A DNA stretch of 20,649 nucleotides from Tannockella sp964369175. GTDB lineage: Bacteria > Bacillota_I > Bacilli_A > Erysipelotrichales > Coprobacillaceae. Under the pieces are notes generated by a model that had not been told where the DNA came from, made no database searches, and worked only from the letters and a program-made list of their open reading frames with translations. Both the position numbers and the translations under genes were made by a program. The DNA is taken from NCBI GenBank assembly GCA_964369175.1, contig CAYJEM010000036.1, positions 1-20,649 on the forward strand. The letters are read 5' to 3'. Positions 15,843 to 20,649 of this stretch are shown in pieces. Position 1 is the stretch's first letter, and each line of letters starts with the position of its first letter.

Positions 15843-16704
15843 AGGAAAGAAACTATCAAAAGGGCTTGATGCAATATTTGGGGGAGACATCTCAAGTGTT
15901 TTAGAAGAAATCGAGAACAATACACCAGCATCAAAACATGTGGAAGTAACATTAAGTGAAGTTCGAGCTAATCCATATCAACCACGTAAAGTGTTTGATA
16001 AAGAGGCTTTACAAGAGTTAGCAGATTCAATTAGAGAGCATGGAGTGTTTCAACCAGTCATTTTAAAAAAATCTGTAAAAGGATATGAAATTGTTGCTGG
16101 AGAGAGAAGATGTCGAGCAGCTAAAATAGCCGGGTTAGAAACTGTACCTGCAATTATTGTAGAATTTAGTGATCAACAAATGATGGAAATTGCATTACTA
16201 GAAAATATTCAAAGAGAAAATCTTAATGCAATTGAAGAAGCTCAAGCATATCAACAATTAATGGAAAAACTAGAATTAACACAAGCTGCATTATCAAAGC
16301 GAGTAGGTAAATCTAGATCATATATTACAAACACACTACGATTATTATCATTACCATCAGCAATTCAAACATATGTATTAGATGGAAAACTAACAATGGG
16401 ACATGTACGACCACTAATCACACTAGATTCAGTAAAGTCACTAGAAATCGCAAATCGAGCAATCGATGATAAATTATCAGTTCGTGAAGTAGAAAATATA
16501 GTGAAAGGTTTAGAGTTAAGTCTAAGTAAGAAAAACAAACCAAAAGTCGAAAAACCACAAGAATATACATACGTAGAATCAATCTTGCGTAAAAAATATC
16601 GTACAAAAATAACTGTGGATGATAAAAGTGTGTCATTCAAATACTCAAGCAAAGACGATTTAAATCGTCTATTAGAATTGATGGGTGTGATTGAGGAAGA
16701 CTAG
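15832..16704 (+). CDS. parB: Chromosome-partitioning protein ParB (Spo0J)
   Basis: 290 residues. The N-terminus KLSKGLDAIFGG (7-18) is the ParA-stimulating peptide, followed by a linker and the CTPase core: NPYQPRKVF (47-55), GERRCRA (90-96, CTP-binding) and NIQRENLNAIEEA, then the DNA-binding helix-turn-helix GKSRSYITNTLRLL, and a C-terminal dimerisation domain from about 225. It loads at parS, slides as a CTP clamp and recruits condensin. The start overlaps the end of soj (ATG inside CGTAATGGTAAATAA), so translation is coupled. Cys replaces the usual Phe/Trp/Tyr in GERR(x)RA, a small oddity. It is the paralogue of noc in this window. Confidence 0.95.
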   Translation: MVNKGKKLSKGLDAIFGGDISSVLEEIENNTPASKHVEVTLSEVRANPYQPRKVFDKEALQELADSIREHGVFQPVILKKSVKGYEIVAGERRCRAAKIAGLETVPAIIVEFSDQQMMEIALLENIQRENLNAIEEAQAYQQLMEKLELTQAALSKRVGKSRSYITNTLRLLSLPSAIQTYVLDGKLTMGHVRPLITLDSVKSLEIANRAIDDKLSVREVENIVKGLELSLSKKNKPKVEKPQEYTYVESILRKKYRTKITVDDKSVSFKYSSKDDLNRLLELMGVIEED

Positions 16705-16720
16705 TTTTACTAGTTTTTTT
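16700..16720 (+). terminator. Intrinsic terminator of soj-parB
   Basis: ACTAGT-TTT-ACTAGT followed by six T. The stem is short (6 bp) and includes the parB stop codon. Some read-through into the next gene, which starts 24 nt further on without a visible promoter, is likely. Confidence 0.6.
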
Positions 16721-16744
16721 CAATAAAGAAAACAGGAGGATAAA

Positions 16745-18037
16745 ATGGAATCAATAATTATTATTATTATTCTAACAATTATAAATGGATATTTTGCTTG
16801 TGTGGAAATGGCAATTATATCCGCTAATAAACATAAACTTAATGTACAAGCAAGCGAAGGAAACAAGGGTGCAAAAACTGTTTTAAAAGTATTAGAAGAA
16901 CCAACACAGTTCTTATCAACAATTCAAGTTGCTATTACTTTGGCTGGATTCTTTTCAAGTGCTTTTGCTGCAACTGGTCTAGCAGATGAAATGCAAGTTA
17001 TCTTTCAAAATTATAATCTACCATATAACAGTAGTGTAGCGACCGTTATAATTACATTAATCCTATCTTACATAACACTTGTATTTGGTGAATTAGTGCC
17101 TAAAAGAATAGCAATAAAATATGCTAATGGAATAAGCGTTAAATGTATAGGTAGTGTAGTGCTTATAAGCAAAATCACTAAATTATTTGTAATTCTACTT
17201 ACCGTATCAACAAAGGGAATACTAGCATTGTTACAAATAAAAGATGATGAAGAAAAAGATATGATTACTCGAGAAGAAGTACGTCACATGCTTGTGTCTA
17301 GTAAAGAAACGGGTGCTATTGATGAATATGAACGAGAACTTATCGAGTCAGTATTTGAATTTGATGAAACATTAGCTCATGAAATCATGGTTCCAAGAAA
17401 TGATGTCGTATGTATTGATATTGATAAACCAATTACTGCATATTTAGAATCACTGCTTTCAAAGAGACATACTCGTATACCGGTATATAAAGATAATTTA
17501 GATAAAATTATTGGAATCTTGCATACGAAAGACTTAATGTATAGTGCATACTTAAATGGTTTTGATAATATTGATGTAGAAAATATTATGGAAGAACCGT
17601 ATTTTATTCCTGAAAATAAAAACATAGATGACTTGATCAGGGAACTTCAAGAAAATCGTAAACATATTGCCCTATTAATTGATGAATATGGGGGCTTCTC
17701 TGGAATTGTAACTATGGAAGATTTAGTAGAGGAAATAGTAGGTCCAATTGATGAGGCAAAAGATGAAATAAAAACTCGCATCGAACAAATTGAAACTGGA
17801 AAATACCGCCTGTATGGACTGGTAACTCTTGATGAAGTTGCTGAACAATGTGATATTATATTTGATGATGAAGATTGTAATACAATATCTGGATTACTTG
17901 TAAAGTATTTAGGTAAAATACCAAGTGGTAATGAAGGTAAGGTATATGTAAATAACTTTGTATTTACAATTGAAAAAGTTGTAAATAAACGTGTAGAACA
18001 ATGCACTATAGAAATACAAAAAGATACATCCCACTAA
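16745..18037 (+). CDS. CNNM/CBS/CorC-type membrane transporter (HlyC/CorC family)
   Basis: 430 residues. Residues 1 to about 190 form the CNNM (DUF21) membrane domain with an N-terminal helix (IIIIIILTIINGYFACVEMA), and further helices near 65-80, 97-115 and 130-165, including the conserved FGELVPKRIA. Residues about 200-325 hold a tandem CBS pair (MVPRNDVVCID; HTRIPVYKDN; IALLIDEYGGFSGIVTMED), and about 340-425 the CorC_HlyC domain. Homologues include MpfA (YhdP) of Bacillus, linked to magnesium export; 'hemolysin' is a misleading historic name. AGGAGG precedes ATG 16745. It lies 40 nt after parB. Ion specificity is inferred from the family. Confidence 0.9.
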   Translation: MESIIIIIILTIINGYFACVEMAIISANKHKLNVQASEGNKGAKTVLKVLEEPTQFLSTIQVAITLAGFFSSAFAATGLADEMQVIFQNYNLPYNSSVATVIITLILSYITLVFGELVPKRIAIKYANGISVKCIGSVVLISKITKLFVILLTVSTKGILALLQIKDDEEKDMITREEVRHMLVSSKETGAIDEYERELIESVFEFDETLAHEIMVPRNDVVCIDIDKPITAYLESLLSKRHTRIPVYKDNLDKIIGILHTKDLMYSAYLNGFDNIDVENIMEEPYFIPENKNIDDLIRELQENRKHIALLIDEYGGFSGIVTMEDLVEEIVGPIDEAKDEIKTRIEQIETGKYRLYGLVTLDEVAEQCDIIFDDEDCNTISGLLVKYLGKIPSGNEGKVYVNNFVFTIEKVVNKRVEQCTIEIQKDTSH

Positions 18038-18054
18038 CCGTGAGATGTTTTTTT
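18026..18054 (+). terminator. Intrinsic terminator of the CNNM/CBS gene
   Basis: ACATC-C-CAC / GTG-A-GATGT with one mismatch, a 5-nt loop containing the stop codon, and a run of seven T. Confidence 0.65.
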
Positions 18055-18179
18055 ATGGATAAATCGAAAATGTATTCGTGATTCCTTGAAAAAAATAATA
18101 AATAGGTATATATTATAGTTGAAACTTTTAAATAACATATCTTGACAAAATGTGATATTTAATGAAAATTGACAGAAGC

Positions 18180-18207
18180 TTGAAATAATGTAATGTAATG
18201 TTATTAT
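18180..18207 (+). promoter_or_regulatory. Probable promoter of the glucosaminidase gene
   Basis: -35 TTGAAA (18180-18185), 16-bp spacer made of three TAATG repeats plus T, and -10 TATTAT (18202-18207) preceded by TG. Two further TTGACA hexamers lie upstream (18142, 18169), and another pair TTGAAA/TATATT at 18086-18114 could be a second promoter. Confidence 0.45.
18186..18200 (+). repeat. Three tandem TAATG pentamers in the promoter spacer
   Basis: TAATG repeated three times exactly between the putative -35 and -10. A change in copy number would alter promoter spacing in 5-bp steps. This is read directly from the sequence; a phase-variation role is speculative. Confidence 0.55.
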
Positions 18208-18229
18208 AGTGTAGAAAGAAGGGATTTAT

Positions 18230-20649
18230 TTGAAAAAAAATATAAGTATATTATTATTACTCATTTTTGGATTTACCATAATATATCCATTTACGGGTGC
18301 GACAAATGCGGTTTCTGAGGAACCTTCACAAGATGAGATTTTTACTGCTTATGATGAAGCAGGAAATGTTACATATATTTCAATTGAAGATGTAGAGTTA
18401 CCAAATGAAGAAGAAATTGAAAAAATCGAACAAGACGGGTATCAAGTTCTGGCTACAACTGGTGAAGAAACAGAGGTCATTGATACTTTTAAAACAGAAC
18501 AAGAAGCCAATCAATTTATCGACGCACAAAATTCACAAAACACACGTAGTCGCAGTACACAAGTGATGACAACATATGATGTTGCTACTATATCAGCAGA
18601 TAAATATTCAGTTGTTTTGTTTCAAGGTGGAAATGTTGTAGTAAACTACACAAATCATCAAACAGGTATATCTGGATATACAAACCCTGCATTTGCACCA
18701 GATGCAGCTTACCTAGGAGAATACAATGGAGAAGTGTTATTCAAACAAGCAGGAGTAATTGGAAGAGTGTCAAAAAGCTCGGTTGCAATTGTACCGGCAA
18801 GTAGTGTTAAAATGCTTAGTCACTATTATGTTTCAGGAGGGTACATGTATCATGTAATTACGACTAATCTAACAACCGTAGCATCAACACAACGCGTTGG
18901 ATATGCCCCTAATTATATGCAAACAGGAGTAATATATTACAGTTATGATGGACATTATTTTTACAATAATTACAATTCTATGATTGATGATTATACAGCA
19001 GGGACTAGTCATCGTGCAGTAAATGCATCAAGTAAGTATTATAATTATTATCAGTTTTTACCGCATCGTTCAACAACGCAATTTACAGCTAGCCAAATTG
19101 ACGAGTATTTAAATGCTAAGACATCATCGTCATCAAAGCTTAGAGGACTTGGTTCAACTTTTATATCGAACCAAAATGATCATGGTGTAAATGCAGTGTT
19201 AATGCTAGGTGTTGCGATTAATGAAAGTGCTTGGGGAAATAGTTATATCGCTCATCAAAAAAATAATTTATTTGGACATAATGCAACAGATAGTAACCCA
19301 TATGGTGACGCTAATGGATATGCAAGTCCAGCTTTAAGTGTTGCTTATCATGCAGATTACTTCGTATCTAGAAACTATGTTGACCCATCAGATTGGAGAT
19401 ATTTTGGATCACACTTAGGTGACAAACAAAGTGGGATGAATGTTAAATATGCATCTGATCCTTATTGGGGAGAAAAAGCAGCAACTAGAGGTTATTATTT
19501 AGAGGAATATTTTGGTATGCAACATACAGATTCTAATAAATATACAATTGGAATTGTTAATGGAAATAAAAATGTATATGGAACATCGACTTTGACATCT
19601 ACGTATCATGTGTATGGGACAGGTGCTTCTAACAATGCACACACATTTGAGTATCCTGTTGTTGTACTAGATACTGTTGGATCAGCATATAAAATTCAAA
19701 GTGATACAGATATTAATAGCAGTCGTACAGATGTTGTTTCGCCAGATAGTTCTAGTTTCAATTATGATTTGATAGATGATGTGGCCTATATTTCGAAAGG
19801 CGATGTTACAATTGTTGATAATGGATCATATACAGATAACAGTGTTAGACCAGAAAATGCAGAAGTTATATATCGTACACACGTACAATATGATGGATGG
19901 CATAACTGGGTAGCAGATGGCGAGATGTCAGGAACAAGTGGTGAATCTAAGCGTTTAGAAGGAATTCTTATGGAGATAGGCGATGGGGCAAGCCATAGTG
20001 GTGGAATCATGTACCAAACACATATTCAAGATGTTGGCTGGCAAGATTGGAAGCATGATGGTGCAATGTCAGGGACAAGTGGCCAAGAAAAACGATTAGA
20101 GGCAATTCGTATTTTACTTACTGGCGATATTGCAAATTATTATGATGTGTATTATCGAGTACATGTAGAAGGATATGGATGGCTAGATTGGACATTTAAC
20201 GGAAATTTAGCCGGGACTGCAACTTATGGGCTTAGACTAGAAGGTATCGAAGTACAACTAGTTGCTAAAGGGCAACCAGCTCCTGGTAGCACAGATACAC
20301 CATACATACAAAATTATACTGAGTATCAAACTCATGTACAGTATGAAGGTTGGCAAGAAATGAAAACTGACATGGAAGTATCGGGGACGTCAGGTAAGTC
20401 ACTTAGATTAGAGGCAATTAATATAGATTTAACAGAACAACCAGCAAGTGGAGACATTCAATATAGAACACATATTGAGGATATTGGATGGGAAACAACA
20501 TGGAAAAGTAATGGTCAAAATTCTGGAACAAGTGGACAGTCAAAAAGGCTAGAAGCAATACAAATAAAACTAACTGGCGAGATGGAAAAATACTATGATG
20601 TATACTATCGAGTACATGCACAATATCAAGGATGGCTTGGATGGGCTAA
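18230..20649 (+). CDS. Secreted GH73 N-acetylglucosaminidase with ChW repeats (3' end beyond window)
   Basis: At least 806 residues, still open at the edge. No ATG fits; TTG 18230 follows AGAAGGGA at good distance and starts a perfect signal peptide (MKKNISILLLLIFGFTIIY ... ATNA, cleavage near 27). Residues about 28-110 are acidic, 110-280 an unrecognised beta-rich region, and about 285-428 a GH73 glucosaminidase domain with the catalytic glutamate E332 in INESAWGNS and NNLFGH after it, like the C-terminal domain of Bacillus LytD. After a linker, from about 548, clostridial hydrophobic W (ChW) repeats follow: motifs GWHNW, GWQDW, GWLDW, GWQEM, GWETTW and GWLGW with SGTSG and KRLEA-type ends. 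It should cleave GlcNAc-MurNAc bonds in its own wall during growth or separation. The last bases GCT AA continue the sixth repeat and are not a stop. Confidence 0.85.
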   Translation, partial: MKKNISILLLLIFGFTIIYPFTGATNAVSEEPSQDEIFTAYDEAGNVTYISIEDVELPNEEEIEKIEQDGYQVLATTGEETEVIDTFKTEQEANQFIDAQNSQNTRSRSTQVMTTYDVATISADKYSVVLFQGGNVVVNYTNHQTGISGYTNPAFAPDAAYLGEYNGEVLFKQAGVIGRVSKSSVAIVPASSVKMLSHYYVSGGYMYHVITTNLTTVASTQRVGYAPNYMQTGVIYYSYDGHYFYNNYNSMIDDYTAGTSHRAVNASSKYYNYYQFLPHRSTTQFTASQIDEYLNAKTSSSSKLRGLGSTFISNQNDHGVNAVLMLGVAINESAWGNSYIAHQKNNLFGHNATDSNPYGDANGYASPALSVAYHADYFVSRNYVDPSDWRYFGSHLGDKQSGMNVKYASDPYWGEKAATRGYYLEEYFGMQHTDSNKYTIGIVNGNKNVYGTSTLTSTYHVYGTGASNNAHTFEYPVVVLDTVGSAYKIQSDTDINSSRTDVVSPDSSSFNYDLIDDVAYISKGDVTIVDNGSYTDNSVRPENAEVIYRTHVQYDGWHNWVADGEMSGTSGESKRLEGILMEIGDGASHSGGIMYQTHIQDVGWQDWKHDGAMSGTSGQEKRLEAIRILLTGDIANYYDVYYRVHVEGYGWLDWTFNGNLAGTATYGLRLEGIEVQLVAKGQPAPGSTDTPYIQNYTEYQTHVQYEGWQEMKTDMEVSGTSGKSLRLEAINIDLTEQPASGDIQYRTHIEDIGWETTWKSNGQNSGTSGQSKRLEAIQIKLTGEMEKYYDVYYRVHAQYQGWLGWA
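19871..20649 (+). repeat. Tandem ChW repeats arranged as two sets of three
   Basis: Six ChW units of about 36-50 codons. Units 1 and 4 share THVQY(D/E)GW, units 2 and 5 share THI(Q/E)D(V/I)GW, and units 3 and 6 share YYDVYYRVH followed by GWL-W. The second set starts at about 20324, about 453 nt after the first, and is cut by the window edge. Confidence 0.7.

Noticed and set aside
19786..20010. Minus-strand open frames inside the glucosaminidase gene (also 20418-20621)
   Set aside because: They lie opposite the signal-peptide/GH73/ChW frame, which is clearly the coding one though it has no stop in the window.

Overview
The window is AT-rich DNA from a low-GC Gram-positive bacterium (Bacillota). 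The synteny mnmG-rsmG-noc ... soj-parB is the block that flanks the replication origin in Bacillus and its relatives. The surface proteins (an LPXTG-type wall anchor and clostridial hydrophobic-W repeats) and the oxygen-sensitive class III ribonucleotide reductase point to an anaerobic or facultative, gut-associated lineage. An Erysipelotrichia/Turicibacter-like group is my best guess; this is inference, since there is no 16S in the window.

Layout. 1-600: the 5' part of an ISL3-type insertion sequence (transposase on the minus strand, running off the left edge), whose end lies directly against a terminator-like hairpin. 837-2638: a promoter, tatD, a YabE-like G5/3D-domain wall protein, then a strong terminator. 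2668-2936: remains of what looks like a decayed small membrane-protein gene. 3029-3078: a dyad or possible pseudoknot in the leader of a giant surface protein (3154-7524) built of about 20 'YGGG' repeats and ending in a sortase signal; it is closed by a strong terminator. 7723-11128: promoter and the tight operon mnmG-rsmG-noc. 11210-11593: an unknown two-helix membrane protein. 11688-14874, minus strand: nrdD-nrdG (1-nt overlap) and dut, a nucleotide-pool block set between noc and soj. 15072-16704: soj-parB (11-nt overlap). 16745-18037: a CNNM/CBS/CorC membrane transporter. 18230-20649: a secreted GH73 N-acetylglucosaminidase with a TTG start and ChW repeats, cut by the right edge and therefore without a visible stop.

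How the genes fit together. mnmG (tRNA wobble modification), rsmG (16S methylation), noc (nucleoid occlusion) and soj-parB (origin segregation) are origin-proximal housekeeping. nrdD/nrdG make dNTPs without oxygen and dut removes dUTP, which suits a replication-linked position but with the opposite transcription direction. TatD-YabE, the YGGG surface protein and the glucosaminidase are envelope or wall functions around that core.

The points most worth a second look are a Noc protein without the N-terminal membrane-targeting helix, the solenoid-like adhesin with nearly identical DNA repeats and a VPGTG sorting motif, and the higher-order three-repeat organisation of the ChW region. I found no CRISPR array, tRNA, rRNA, and no clear parS, Noc-binding site or DnaA-box cluster.
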